Source of the DNA: an uncultured Allomuricauda sp.
Lineage (GTDB): Bacteria; Bacteroidota; Bacteroidia; Flavobacteriales; Flavobacteriaceae
Length of the DNA: 64,000 bases
Assembly: GCF_947499585.1 (NCBI RefSeq)
Contig: NZ_CANMOO010000001.1
Location: 124,001 to 188,000 of the forward strand
Reading direction: 5' to 3'
Below the pieces are notes generated by a model. The model was not told the DNA's origin. It did no database searches and saw nothing but the letters and a program-made list of their open reading frames with translations. The position numbers were made by a program, and so were the translations under genes. This document shows positions 1 through 8,628 of this stretch, piece by piece. The first letter of the stretch is position 1; each line of letters opens with the position of its first letter.

Positions 1-370
1 AAATACAGGGCCTTTTATTCAGTATACGTATGCACGAATTCAATCTATTCTGCGTAAAGCGGATGGTGTTGGGTCAAATCCAGCGGATACCTCATTGGCG
101 TTGCACGAAAAAGAGAAAGAACTACTTAAGCAACTTCAGCTTTTCCCCGAAACCATTCAATTGGCGGCAGAAAACTATAGTCCTGCCTTAATAGCCAACT
201 ACACTTATGATCTAGTGAAAGAATTCAATTCTTTTTACCAACAAGTGTCCATTTTAGGAGAGACAGACGAACAGAAAAAACGATTCAGGGTGCAATTATC
301 CAGAAAAGTTGGAGAAGTGATTCAATCCGCCTTTAAACTTTTGGGGATTGAAGTTCCTGAACGGATGTAA
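1..370 (+). CDS. argS: Arginyl-tRNA synthetase, C-terminal part (5' truncated by window)
   Basis: The reading frame is open from base 2 and ends with TAA at 368-370, giving about 122 C-terminal residues of a longer protein. The visible part begins NTGPFIQYTYARIQSI and continues through an all-helical segment ending IEVPERM. This is the DALR-type anticodon-binding domain of class I ArgRS; the motif PFIQYTYARIQS is characteristic. The enzyme charges tRNA-Arg in the cytoplasm. The catalytic HIGH/KMSK-type region lies outside the window. Its stop codon directly abuts the stop codon of the convergent receptor gene at 371 with no bases between, so no terminator can sit between the two genes. Confidence 0.93.
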   Translation, partial: NTGPFIQYTYARIQSILRKADGVGSNPADTSLALHEKEKELLKQLQLFPETIQLAAENYSPALIANYTYDLVKEFNSFYQQVSILGETDEQKKRFRVQLSRKVGEVIQSAFKLLGIEVPERM

Positions 371-2938
371 TCAAAAACTAACCCTGAAGCTAATATTGGG
401 TGTAAGGCCCAAAGAGATGCTTTCCACGGTTTCAATTTGGTTATCCTCCGTAACTCTATAATATTTGTTTAAGCTATTTTTTCGGTTGGTCATATTAAGG
501 AGGGAAATTCCAGTAGTGGCCTTTATTCGCTGGTTAATATTAAATTTATAAATAGCGGAAGCATCTACCCTTAGATAATCAGGGAGTCTACTGCTGTTGG
601 GTGACTCATAATTGATTCTCGCAGGAAAAACAGTGGTATCAAGAGCCAAATCACCTTCTTGGGGTTCCGTAAATGGTTTTCCAGAACGGTAGTTGACCCC
701 CAAACTTAATTTCAGATTTTCGTAGGAATAAGTACCTGCAAAGGTGATGGTATGCCTAATATCTAGATTATTGGGAAAACTATTAGGGTTTATGGCATTA
801 AAGTTATAATCATTTTTGTTGTAAGTATAAGTTAGCCATGTGCTGTAGTTAGTTCCTTTTTTGTTGATTAAAAATTCAACTCCTTTAACATCATAACTAC
901 CAATCTCTCCATTGAATTGATTTTGGTTCTGAAATCCTTGAGTACTGGTGCTTATGCCATCTACTTTTTTGTAAAACCCTTCTACGCCAATGTAGATGCT
1001 GTTCTTATCATAGTTTATTCCCAGAGATCCTTGCTTACTCTTTGTAATGGGCAAAGTATTGTCATCAGATAAAATCCATCTGCGTTTTTCAATACCCAAG
1101 AAATTCTGTTCTAAATCTATAATCTGATTGGTGGTCTGACTCTTAAATTCCCCCAGAACTTCACCCCTTAGATGATTTGCCAACCTAAAATTCAGATTAA
1201 GGCGAGGTTCAACCAAGAACTTTGAAAATGTGCCAAGGTTTTCTATATAGTTAAAACGAACACCTGCTTTACCAATAAATTTATTTTCAGGAGAGCTATA
1301 GCCAATTTCAGTGTGTGGAGCATGAATTCTAATAACTCCCTTTATTTCACTATCAAAAGGTGGTTGCGTAAGGTTGGTGGTATTCGTAATACCTGTTTCA
1401 ATGTACTGATAACCATTGTTCCAGTTGAGGTTCTCCAATAATGAGTAATCTGTATTTAGTTTTATCGCATTTTCCAAAACCTGATTATTCTGAAGTAGAA
1501 GCTGTATTTGATTGCCAAAGAGGTTTTGGGCATCTAAATTATAACGGGAATAATAAATGTTTAAGTTGGAAGAAAGTCTATCCGTCCATTGACTTTGCAG
1601 CTGCCCACCAAAAGATAGATTGGTTTGCTTTAAAACACTATTGGTAGTCTCTAAATCTATAAGATTGGTTTCAATATAATCAAGATTGTTATTGATACTG
1701 ATAAAATTCAACCTTAGTTGGTGCTGGTCATTTACATCATACAAAAGCTTTCCGGTAAAATCGTAAAAAAAGAAATTTTCATCCCTTATAATATCCTCAT
1801 CTACTGCTATGTTATTTTCATTGGTTACTTCACTATCCTGAAAAGCACGATCAAAAAACTTATTATAGGTGGGGGTGTTTAAAAAATCAGTGGTTGATCG
1901 TCTAGCGGAAAATTGTAATCCAATTTTTTCAGTGATAGGGATTTGACCATATACATCCCCACTAATAAAGTTAAACCCAGCACCACCGGTTAAATAATCT
2001 GATAGTTCATTGCTGGTCTCCATTTTTATCACGCTACTTACACCATCTCCATACGCAGAAGGTGTACCATTTTTAATAACGGTTATTTTGTCTGTTAGAT
2101 AAGGATTAAAAGCCGAAATTAATCCAAAGAAATGCCCGGATTGATACATTTTAATACCATTCCATAAAATCAAGTTTTGATCGTTGGTACCCCCACGTAC
2201 ATTAATGTCGGATACGGTTTCATCAATACTTTTAATTCCTGGGAGTGCCTGTAAGGTCTGTAAGATGTCAGGCTCAATTAATCCTGGTAAAATTCCAAAA
2301 TCTGCCGTGTTCAAGGTGATGCTGGCATCTTTATCCCTAATAAGTCCGGTTGTTAGAAACTGATAGACAATCACTTCTTTTAGTTGTTCATAATATTGGG
2401 CCAAGAGTATTTTGGCCACCCCACCTTCTTTTAATAATTCTTCTACATTAATGTATTTAGTGATGTAGCCAAGAGATCTAACCTTCAACGTTGCGTTTCT
2501 AGGAATGTCTTTTAGAACAAAGGTGCCATCTGTGTCTGTGGCAATGGCTATTTCCGTATCAAAAACCTCCACAGAAGCACCTGGAATGGTGTTTTCTGCA
2601 AAGTTGTCCAGTATCTTTCCCCGGACTGTTACAAGGGTGCTTTTGGTAATGGTATAGTAACGGTCATTAAGCTTTTCCGTTTTTATCTGAAACTGGGTCT
2701 CAATGTATTCAAGAATATCAGGCAATGCCACTAAATTGCTAGGTACAGCAACATCAATATCTTCCAAATCTTCATTTATATATGAAAACTTGACATTGAA
2801 TTTGTCTTCTAAATTCTTTATGTACTGAACGAGAGCTATGGGTGTGTCTTGTCCTTCCTGTGCATTTATACTGGAATACAGCAAGAAGAAAAACCCAAAG
2901 AGGAGGCCAAAATGACTACTGCGGAGCTTTTTCAGCAT
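371..2938 (-). CDS. STN-domain TonB-dependent outer-membrane receptor (FecA-like)
   Basis: Using ATG at 2938 the product is about 855 residues; an upstream in-frame ATG at 2974 would place 12 extra residues before an otherwise good signal peptide (MLKKLRSSHFGLLFGFFFLL, cleaved after INAQ). Domains in order: signal peptide 1-27; secretin/TonB short N-terminal (STN) domain about 36-98; carboxypeptidase-regulatory-like beta-sandwich about 104-170; plug with VRGGTNDQN and a 22-strand-type barrel ending in an aromatic residue (SFRVSF). Family knowledge: the STN domain passes ligand occupancy to FecR in the periplasm. The gene overlaps the 3' end of fecR by 23 nt and is translated after it. The ligand is unknown; no enzyme for iron, heme or glycan use is adjacent. 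Confidence 0.9.
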   Translation of the reverse strand: MLKKLRSSHFGLLFGFFFLLYSSINAQEGQDTPIALVQYIKNLEDKFNVKFSYINEDLEDIDVAVPSNLVALPDILEYIETQFQIKTEKLNDRYYTITKSTLVTVRGKILDNFAENTIPGASVEVFDTEIAIATDTDGTFVLKDIPRNATLKVRSLGYITKYINVEELLKEGGVAKILLAQYYEQLKEVIVYQFLTTGLIRDKDASITLNTADFGILPGLIEPDILQTLQALPGIKSIDETVSDINVRGGTNDQNLILWNGIKMYQSGHFFGLISAFNPYLTDKITVIKNGTPSAYGDGVSSVIKMETSNELSDYLTGGAGFNFISGDVYGQIPITEKIGLQFSARRSTTDFLNTPTYNKFFDRAFQDSEVTNENNIAVDEDIIRDENFFFYDFTGKLLYDVNDQHQLRLNFISINNNLDYIETNLIDLETTNSVLKQTNLSFGGQLQSQWTDRLSSNLNIYYSRYNLDAQNLFGNQIQLLLQNNQVLENAIKLNTDYSLLENLNWNNGYQYIETGITNTTNLTQPPFDSEIKGVIRIHAPHTEIGYSSPENKFIGKAGVRFNYIENLGTFSKFLVEPRLNLNFRLANHLRGEVLGEFKSQTTNQIIDLEQNFLGIEKRRWILSDDNTLPITKSKQGSLGINYDKNSIYIGVEGFYKKVDGISTSTQGFQNQNQFNGEIGSYDVKGVEFLINKKGTNYSTWLTYTYNKNDYNFNAINPNSFPNNLDIRHTITFAGTYSYENLKLSLGVNYRSGKPFTEPQEGDLALDTTVFPARINYESPNSSRLPDYLRVDASAIYKFNINQRIKATTGISLLNMTNRKNSLNKYYRVTEDNQIETVESISLGLTPNISFRVSF

Positions 2939-3830
2939 AGAAAAGTACTTTATCACCCTCAAGTTTGTAATCAATATGAGATGGGGTACTTATACTTTTT
3001 AACGCCATATTTAAGTCTGTGTTGCTAAAAGTTCCAGTAAATAACAGACTTTTATCCACATTTTGTGAATTTACTTCGATGTTATATTGTCTTTCCAGTT
3101 CACTAAAAACATATTCCAACGGAATACTATTAAAGCTACTTTCGTTATTTACCCATGATGGTTGTGCGGTATTGGGCTTGGTGGTATCCATAATTTTGCC
3201 ATTAATGACCAAAAAGGATGTGCCAGCTGGTAACTTGGTTTCAGTATTGTTATAGGTTACACTTACTAAGCCTTCATAACAAGTCACCTCAAAAAATCCT
3301 TCTCGGTTTTCCACATTAAACTGGGTCCCCAGAACAGCTACTGTTCCTTGATCTGTAGAGACGGTAAATCGTTTTCCTTTGGCAACTTTAAAAAATGCCT
3401 CACCTTTTAAGGAAACATTTCGTTTTTCATTCCAATTTTTCTCACTAAAAGAGACTCTGGAACCTGCATTTAAGATAATTTCAGAATTGTCCGGTAAGAT
3501 GACTTCAGAACGTTCTGCCAACTGTGCTGTAACAGATTCGTCCAAGGTGCTTACATAAAAATAAGAGCCGGCAAGTAATACAGCAATAACGGCAGCAACA
3601 CGCAAGAATTTTTTAAACGGATTCAATGCAATAACCTTTGGGGCATTACCAATACGTTCTTCTTTTAATTGTTCCAAAGCTTGGTCAACATCAAATTCAG
3701 GAGCTTTCAAAGTTGCTGAAACATCCTTTAATTTCTGGTAGGAGGCGTAAGCTTCGGACTTTTTAAATTCTGCAAGCTCCTCCCCAGAGAGTTCACCGTT
3801 TAACCATTTTGCTAAGTAATTTTCTTGCAT
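2916..3830 (-). CDS. FecR-family anti-sigma factor
   Basis: A 304-residue inner-membrane protein. A cytoplasmic N-terminal helical segment (1-70, beginning MQENYLAKWLNGELSGEE) is followed by one membrane segment about 76-93 (FLRVAAVIAVLLAGSYFYV). Then comes the periplasmic FecR domain (LPDNSEIILNAGSRVSF, LKGEAFFKVAK, VLGTQFNV) and the C-terminal DUF4974 region (IPLEYVFSELERQYNIEV). By family knowledge it holds the sigma factor at the membrane until the STN domain of the receptor signals. It lies between the sigma gene (64 nt upstream) and the receptor, which it overlaps. A 16-bp sequence shared with the divergent lipoprotein gene lies 37 nt upstream of its start, so fecR and the receptor may be transcribed apart from the sigma gene. 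Confidence 0.93.
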   Translation of the reverse strand: MQENYLAKWLNGELSGEELAEFKKSEAYASYQKLKDVSATLKAPEFDVDQALEQLKEERIGNAPKVIALNPFKKFLRVAAVIAVLLAGSYFYVSTLDESVTAQLAERSEVILPDNSEIILNAGSRVSFSEKNWNEKRNVSLKGEAFFKVAKGKRFTVSTDQGTVAVLGTQFNVENREGFFEVTCYEGLVSVTYNNTETKLPAGTSFLVINGKIMDTTKPNTAQPSWVNNESSFNSIPLEYVFSELERQYNIEVNSQNVDKSLLFTGTFSNTDLNMALKSISTPSHIDYKLEGDKVLFYAEKAPQ

Positions 3831-3867
3831 GATTTCTATGCTTTATACCTTTATAACAATTATCTTA

Positions 3868-3883
3868 TAAAAAACCCTACTTT
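3868..3883 (-). promoter_or_regulatory. Candidate ECF-sigma promoter for fecR-receptor operon
   Basis: On the minus strand this reads AAAGTAGGGTTTTTTA. The identical 16 bases occur on the plus strand at 4441-4456. After a variable stretch both copies continue with a second similar block, TTGTTnTAA, at the same offset. This two-part similarity upstream of two oppositely oriented genes looks like -35 and -10 elements of a dedicated promoter, plausibly read by the adjacent ECF sigma factor. It sits 37 nt before the fecR start, inside the gap between sigma and fecR genes. The sigma specificity is an inference. Confidence 0.6.
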
Positions 3884-3893
3884 TTAATAGACT

Positions 3894-4391
3894 TTAAATA
3901 CCATCAATTTGTTCCCGTAATGTTTTTAATGCCAAATGCATACGTTTTTCAATGGCTTTAATGCTTACTCCCTCCATTTCGGCAATTTCAGCATATTTTT
4001 TCCCATCGATTCTATTAAGTAAAAAAGTAGTTCTTTGGTTTTCGGGCAAATCATTCAATGCTTTGTCCAATTTCTCCTTGTATTCTTTCTCCTCCAACAA
4101 AAACTCTGGAGACTCATTGGAGTGCTCATAAGTTGGTTCTGCGTACTTCAACCTAACTTTTTCCGCCTTAATTACATTTAGGTATAGATTGTTGGCAACC
4201 GTATATAAATATGACTTTGCTTTTTCCGGTGTTACCTTGGAGCAATTTTCCCAAAGTTTTACAAATGCTTCTTGGACAGCATCATGGGATTTCTCCTCAT
4301 TGCCAAATTTATAATATATATAATTGAATACCGTTTTGGAATTAGCCTTGAATATTGAGCTAAAGACTTGCTCTTCGCAAACGTTGTTCAT
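3894..4391 (-). CDS. ECF-type RNA polymerase sigma factor (FecI-like)
   Basis: A 165-residue sigma-70 family protein with region 2 at about 8-75 (HDAVQEAFVKLWENC is the core-binding helix) and region 4 at about 105-160 (LPENQRTTFLLNRIDGKKYAEIAEMEGVSIKAIEKRMHLAL, a helix-turn-helix that reads the -35 element). It lacks regions 1 and 3, as is normal for ECF factors. It precedes fecR and the STN receptor, the standard cell-surface signalling order in Bacteroidota. Its own promoter looks housekeeping (TATCTTTG at 4414-4421, minus strand), so the regulator can be made before the signal arrives while its targets have the different shared motif. Confidence 0.95.
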   Translation of the reverse strand: MNNVCEEQVFSSIFKANSKTVFNYIYYKFGNEEKSHDAVQEAFVKLWENCSKVTPEKAKSYLYTVANNLYLNVIKAEKVRLKYAEPTYEHSNESPEFLLEEKEYKEKLDKALNDLPENQRTTFLLNRIDGKKYAEIAEMEGVSIKAIEKRMHLALKTLREQIDGI

Positions 4392-4413
4392 TGAGGAAGG
4401 TTTGTCGATTGCT

Positions 4414-4421
4414 CAAAGATA
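4414..4421 (-). promoter_or_regulatory. Housekeeping -7 box of the sigma gene
   Basis: Minus-strand TATCTTTG matches the Bacteroidota TAnnTTTG -7 consensus and lies 22 nt before the sigma gene start codon at 4391. No clear -33 TTG was found at the expected distance, so the call rests on the -7 box and position only. Confidence 0.5.
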
Positions 4422-4440
4422 TTTTAAAAAAAATTAAGAT

Positions 4441-4456
4441 AAAGTAGGGTTTTTTA
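4441..4456 (+). promoter_or_regulatory. Candidate ECF-sigma promoter for the repeat lipoprotein
   Basis: AAAGTAGGGTTTTTTA, identical to the sequence upstream of fecR on the other strand (3868-3883). It ends 48 nt before the lipoprotein ATG. The downstream block TTGTTTTAAGG aligns with TTGTTATAAAGG of the other copy at the same spacing. This places the lipoprotein in the probable regulon of the neighbouring sigma factor. Confidence 0.6.
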
Positions 4457-4504
4457 CTTGAGAGTTGTTTTAAGGTTGTATTCTAACTGAAAATCCAAAT
4501 CGTT

Positions 4505-6268
4505 ATGAAAAAGTTGATAAATAATTTATTGTATGCTGGCCTTGTAGTTATGGCCCTTAATTTTACCTCTTGTCAAGAGGAATTTGAAGAAGTAGCAGGA
4601 GGTAATGATCAAGAAACCATTACAGCAAACTCTTCTACTGCTGAATTGATCGAAAAAACATCTTCCAATGATGGTTCTTTTGATAACATAGTGGACGGCG
4701 CTAGCTGTTTTGCTTTAAAATTCCCATATACTGTTGAGGTAAATGGAATCCAAATTACAATAGACTCTAGAGAAGATCTTCACACTATTGAAGATATTTT
4801 TGATGAAGTTGATGTGGACGAAGATATTTTAGATATCATTTTCCCAATTACTATTACTCTTGCTGATTTTACTGAGATTGTTATCGAAAACAAAGAACAA
4901 CTAAGAGAATTGGCTGCACAATGTATAGAAGGTGGAGGTGATGATGATATTGAATGTATTGACTTTGTATACCCTATTACATTATTCACGTTTGATATTA
5001 ATAACCAACAAACAGGAGAAGTATCTGTAAACAGTGATGAAGAATTAAGGAAATTCTTTGCTGGATTAGAGGATAATGATCTTGTAAGCATACAATTCCC
5101 GTTGATTTTGAAGAAATTTGATGGTACAGAGATCGTTGTGGATAGCAATGGTGAATTGGCCAATGCATTGGAAATGGCTAAAGAAGAATGTGATGAAGAT
5201 GATGATGATGATTTTAACGATGATGATTTTGATGAAGAACGATTTGACTTTTGTTTAACGCAGTGTCCATGGGAGGTTCGTGAGGTAATTAGAGATAACC
5301 AAAGTCAAACGGATCAGTACTTAGAGTACATAATGACTTTTGCCGAAGATGGTACCGTAACAGTAAAAGATAGAGAAGGTGGTGTCCTTAACGGTACTTG
5401 GGCCTCAAGTTTTACAGAGCGGGGACCATTATTGACCCTTGAATTTGATACGTTGGTTGACTTTAACCTAGAATGGTTGGTATATGAAATCGGAGATCAT
5501 ACCATTAAACTGTATTCAGACGATGGAAACAAGATAATTCTTAAGCAGCTTTGCGAAGATGATCCAGGAGAAGTGCCAGGTCCAGAGACTTTGAGAGAAA
5601 TCTTGAAAGAATGTGAGTGGATTATCAAAAAGGTGAAAAACCAAGGTGAAGAAATTGACAGACTTTTAGGATTCGAGTTTAAATTCTTGCCAGAAGGTGT
5701 TGTAACGTTAAGCAACGGGATTACAACATCAGAAGGTACTTGGGAGATTGGTTATAACAATGATCAAGTCTTATCTCTACTGATTACAATGGGAGACGAA
5801 CCTGGAGTAAGCTTTGAATGGCCTCTTAGAGACCTTAACAATACCAGATTAAGATTTGAAGTTGAAGAAATTGATTATGAATTAGTGCTATTACGAGTAT
5901 GTGATGACAATGCCGGTGACGGTGATGTGCCTGAGATTAGAAACATGATGATGGGTGGAGCTTGGAATGTTGCCATGTATAAAGAAAATGATATGGACAT
6001 GACCTCAGAATTTGCAGGAATGGACTTCAATTTCTCTACTATGCATCAAGTTGAAGTTTCAGTGAATGATGATCCTATAGCTGCAGGTGTATGGAGAGTA
6101 TTAAGAAATCACGATAATGAGTTAAAATTCTTCTTGAACTTTGGTGATGAGGCTGTTCTAGGAGAACTAACAGATGACTGGTACATAAACTCAGTAGAAG
6201 CAAACCGTATTGAATTGATACATGAAGATGAAAATTCTACGGATACATTGGTTTTTGAGAAGCCATAA
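4505..6268 (+). CDS. Large acidic repeat lipoprotein, unknown function, probable ECF regulon member
   Basis: A 587-residue exported protein with a lipoprotein signal (MKKLINNLLYAGLVVMALNF, cysteine 23). I do not recognise a named family. Visible architecture: two tandem repeats of about 80 residues, 68-150 and 151-229, each with C..F.YP near the start, then an IxFP strand, TEIV and EL; a strongly acidic linker about 230-246 (DEDDDDDFNDDDFDEE); then three lipocalin-like beta modules at about 250-350, 360-465 and 477-587, each opening with a Trp motif (CPWEVREV, CEWIIKKV, GAWNVAMY) and containing a GTW or GVW strand. The acidic linker could bind calcium, which is inference. A shared promoter-like sequence links it to the divergent sigma/FecR/receptor operon. 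A strong terminator follows. Confidence 0.85.
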   Translation: MKKLINNLLYAGLVVMALNFTSCQEEFEEVAGGNDQETITANSSTAELIEKTSSNDGSFDNIVDGASCFALKFPYTVEVNGIQITIDSREDLHTIEDIFDEVDVDEDILDIIFPITITLADFTEIVIENKEQLRELAAQCIEGGGDDDIECIDFVYPITLFTFDINNQQTGEVSVNSDEELRKFFAGLEDNDLVSIQFPLILKKFDGTEIVVDSNGELANALEMAKEECDEDDDDDFNDDDFDEERFDFCLTQCPWEVREVIRDNQSQTDQYLEYIMTFAEDGTVTVKDREGGVLNGTWASSFTERGPLLTLEFDTLVDFNLEWLVYEIGDHTIKLYSDDGNKIILKQLCEDDPGEVPGPETLREILKECEWIIKKVKNQGEEIDRLLGFEFKFLPEGVVTLSNGITTSEGTWEIGYNNDQVLSLLITMGDEPGVSFEWPLRDLNNTRLRFEVEEIDYELVLLRVCDDNAGDGDVPEIRNMMMGGAWNVAMYKENDMDMTSEFAGMDFNFSTMHQVEVSVNDDPIAAGVWRVLRNHDNELKFFLNFGDEAVLGELTDDWYINSVEANRIELIHEDENSTDTLVFEKP

Positions 6269-6290
6269 AATATTTCCCCAATTTTTTTGA

Positions 6291-6327
6291 AAAGGACGGC
6301 TATCCCCAAAGCCGTCCTTTTCTTTTT
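6291..6327 (+). terminator. Rho-independent terminator after the repeat lipoprotein
   Basis: A perfect 10-bp stem, AAAGGACGGC (6291-6300) and GCCGTCCTTT (6311-6320), with a 10-nt loop, followed by TCTTTTTATT. It lies 22 nt after the lipoprotein stop and separates it from ffh. Confidence 0.9.
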
Positions 6328-6332
6328 ATTCT

Positions 6333-6340
6333 TAAATTTG
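6333..6340 (+). promoter_or_regulatory. -7 box of ffh
   Basis: TAAATTTG fits the TAnnTTTG consensus and ends 26 nt before the ffh ATG. It begins directly after the T-tract of the preceding terminator, so the two elements are packed without spare sequence. Confidence 0.5.
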
Positions 6341-6366
6341 TCCTTCTTCAAAAATGACGAAAGCAC

Positions 6367-7695
6367 ATGTTCGATAATTTAAGTGAAAAACTGGATAAAG
6401 CGTTCCACGTCCTCAAAGGTCATGGACAGATAACAGAAATCAATGTAGCGGAAACCCTTAAGGAAGTAAGAAGGGCTCTTCTAGATGCAGATGTCAATTT
6501 TAAGATAGCCAAGGAGTTTACCAATAGGGTAAAGGAAAAGGCCTTAGGTCAAAATGTTTTGACCAATTTGCAACCTGGCCAGTTGATGGTCAAGATTGTA
6601 AAAGATGAACTTACCGAGTTAATGGGAGGAGATGCGGAAGAGCTAGACCTTTCTGGTAATCCTTCGGTAATTCTAATGTCTGGTCTACAAGGTTCAGGTA
6701 AGACCACTTTTTCTGGTAAACTAGCCAGTTATTTAAAAAGTAAAAAAAATAAGAAACCACTTTTGGTTGCATGTGATGTGTATCGTCCAGCGGCGATAGA
6801 CCAATTACATGTGGTAGGAGAGCAAATAGGGGTAGATGTTTATTCAGATAGGGAAAACAATGACCCTGTAGCTATAGCAAAAGCTGGTGTAAAACAAGCA
6901 AAAAGTACTGGATGTGATATAGTCATCGTAGATACCGCAGGTCGTTTAGCTGTGGATGAGCAGATGATGACAGAGATAGCCAATATCCATAAGGCCATTA
7001 CTCCTCAGGAAACTCTTTTTGTGGTTGATTCCATGACTGGTCAAGATGCTGTAAACACAGCAAAAGCCTTTAATGATGTCTTAAATTTTGATGGAGTTAT
7101 ATTGACCAAATTAGATGGCGATACCAGAGGTGGTGCGGCCATTTCTATTAAATCTGTTGTTGACAAGCCAATTAAGTTTATTGGTACAGGAGAAAAAATG
7201 GAAGCCATTGATGTTTTCTATCCTTCAAGGATGGCAGACAGAATTTTGGGAATGGGTGATGTGGTTTCCTTGGTAGAGAGGGCCCAGGAACAGTTTGATG
7301 AAGAACAAGCCCGAAAAATTCAAAAGAAAATTGCCAAGAACCGCTTTGGTTTTGATGACTTTCTTAGTCAGATACAGCAGATTAAGAAAATGGGGAACAT
7401 GAAGGACCTTATGGGGATGATTCCGGGGGCTGGAAAAGCACTAAAAGGATTGGATATAGATGATGATGCCTTTAAACACATTGAGGCCATTATACATTCT
7501 ATGACTCCAGAAGAACGTTCAACCCCATCAAAATTAAATGCAAGCCGTAAAAAACGCATTGCCATGGGAAGCGGACGCACCGTACAAGAAGTAAATCAGT
7601 TGTTGAAACAATTTGAACAGATGAGCAAGATGATGAAAATGATGCAAGGCGGCGGCGGAAAGAAGATGATGCAAATGATGCAAAACATGCGGTAA
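6367..7695 (+). CDS. ffh: Signal recognition particle protein Ffh (SRP54 GTPase)
   Basis: At 442 residues it has the normal Ffh length. It has an N-terminal helical bundle (1-90), then the SRP GTPase domain with G1 GLQGSGKT at 106-113, DTAGR at 189-193 and TKLDGDTRGGA from 247. The methionine-rich M domain ends in a tail of repeated MMKMMQ motifs (QMSKMMKMM, KKMMQMMQNMR). The protein binds signal sequences of nascent membrane proteins together with 4.5S RNA and docks at FtsY. It is followed 45 nt later by folD on the same strand, so the two may be co-transcribed. Confidence 0.98.
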   Translation: MFDNLSEKLDKAFHVLKGHGQITEINVAETLKEVRRALLDADVNFKIAKEFTNRVKEKALGQNVLTNLQPGQLMVKIVKDELTELMGGDAEELDLSGNPSVILMSGLQGSGKTTFSGKLASYLKSKKNKKPLLVACDVYRPAAIDQLHVVGEQIGVDVYSDRENNDPVAIAKAGVKQAKSTGCDIVIVDTAGRLAVDEQMMTEIANIHKAITPQETLFVVDSMTGQDAVNTAKAFNDVLNFDGVILTKLDGDTRGGAAISIKSVVDKPIKFIGTGEKMEAIDVFYPSRMADRILGMGDVVSLVERAQEQFDEEQARKIQKKIAKNRFGFDDFLSQIQQIKKMGNMKDLMGMIPGAGKALKGLDIDDDAFKHIEAIIHSMTPEERSTPSKLNASRKKRIAMGSGRTVQEVNQLLKQFEQMSKMMKMMQGGGGKKMMQMMQNMR

Positions 7696-7740
7696 TTTAA
7701 ATCAATGACCTGAAAACCTTAGCCAAAATAAACCAATCTC

Positions 7741-8628
7741 ATGGAAATCCTTGACGGAAAGAAAATATCAAACCAAATAAAAGACGAAATTGCTATTGAA
7801 GTAGCAGAGATGAGGAAGAGAGGAGAAAAAGTACCTCATTTGGCTGCAGTTTTGGTTGGTACGGATGGAGCAAGCCTAACCTATGTAGGCAGTAAAGTAC
7901 GTTCCTGTAAAAAAATAGGTTTTGAATCAACCTTAATACACCTTCCAGAAGAAACCACAGAGGAAGCATTATTGAAACAGGTCGAGAATTTAAATACCAA
8001 TCCGGATATTGATGGATATATTGTGCAATTGCCCTTACCTAAGCATATAGATGAGGAGAAGGTGCTTATGGCAGTTGACCCTGATAAAGATGTAGACGGT
8101 TTCCACCCTACCAATTTTGGTAAGATGGCCTTGGATATGGAATCTTTTATATCCGCTACGCCTTTTGGGATAATGGAGCTGTTGAGACGTTATAATGTGG
8201 ATACAGAAGGGAAACATACCGTTGTAATTGGACGTAGCCATATCGTAGGAAGACCCATTAGCATTCTTATGAGTCAGAAAGGGAAAGCGGCCAACGCAAC
8301 AGTTACTTTAACCCATAGTAGAACCAAGAATATTGAGTCCTTTACCCAAAAAGCGGACATTATTGTTTCCGCCTTGGGAGTCCCTAACTTTTTAAAGGCG
8401 GAAATGGTCAAGGATGGTGCCGTTGTAATTGATGTGGGGATAACCCGTGTGCCGGATGAAACCAGAGAAAAAGGATATTACATTACAGGCGATGTTGATT
8501 TTGAAAACGTAAGTAAAAAAGCTTCATACATTACTCCAGTCCCAGGAGGTGTTGGACCAATGACCATCGCTATGCTTCTAAAAAACACTCTATTGGCAAG
8601 AGAAAGACACAAGGTAAAAAATACTTAG
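7741..8628 (+). CDS. folD: Methylenetetrahydrofolate dehydrogenase / cyclohydrolase FolD
   Basis: At 295 residues this is the standard bifunctional length. It interconverts 5,10-methylene-THF, 5,10-methenyl-THF and 10-formyl-THF with NADP in the cytoplasm. Visible family motifs are YVGSKVRSCKKIGF (the YxxxK active site), QLPLPKHI, DKDVDGFHPTNFG, the dinucleotide-binding VVIGRSHIVGRPI, and the C-terminal PVPGGVGPMTIAML. The start at 7741 puts the usual MEILDGKKIS N-terminus first. Its TAG stop overlaps the TAA stop of the convergent small lipoprotein by 4 nt. Confidence 0.98.
   Translation: MEILDGKKISNQIKDEIAIEVAEMRKRGEKVPHLAAVLVGTDGASLTYVGSKVRSCKKIGFESTLIHLPEETTEEALLKQVENLNTNPDIDGYIVQLPLPKHIDEEKVLMAVDPDKDVDGFHPTNFGKMALDMESFISATPFGIMELLRRYNVDTEGKHTVVIGRSHIVGRPISILMSQKGKAANATVTLTHSRTKNIESFTQKADIIVSALGVPNFLKAEMVKDGAVVIDVGITRVPDETREKGYYITGDVDFENVSKKASYITPVPGGVGPMTIAMLLKNTLLARERHKVKNT

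Noticed and set aside
1441-1647. 68-codon plus-strand frame inside the first receptor gene
   Set aside because: It is antisense to a conserved barrel segment and has no family features; a shadow frame.
4780-5163. 127-codon minus-strand frame inside the repeat lipoprotein
   Set aside because: Ser/Ile-rich composition is the mirror of the acidic repeats; no start context or family resemblance.
5180-5250. GAT/GAA-rich run considered as a microsatellite
   Set aside because: It is in frame, coding for an Asp/Glu linker within the lipoprotein; no exact long repeat is present.
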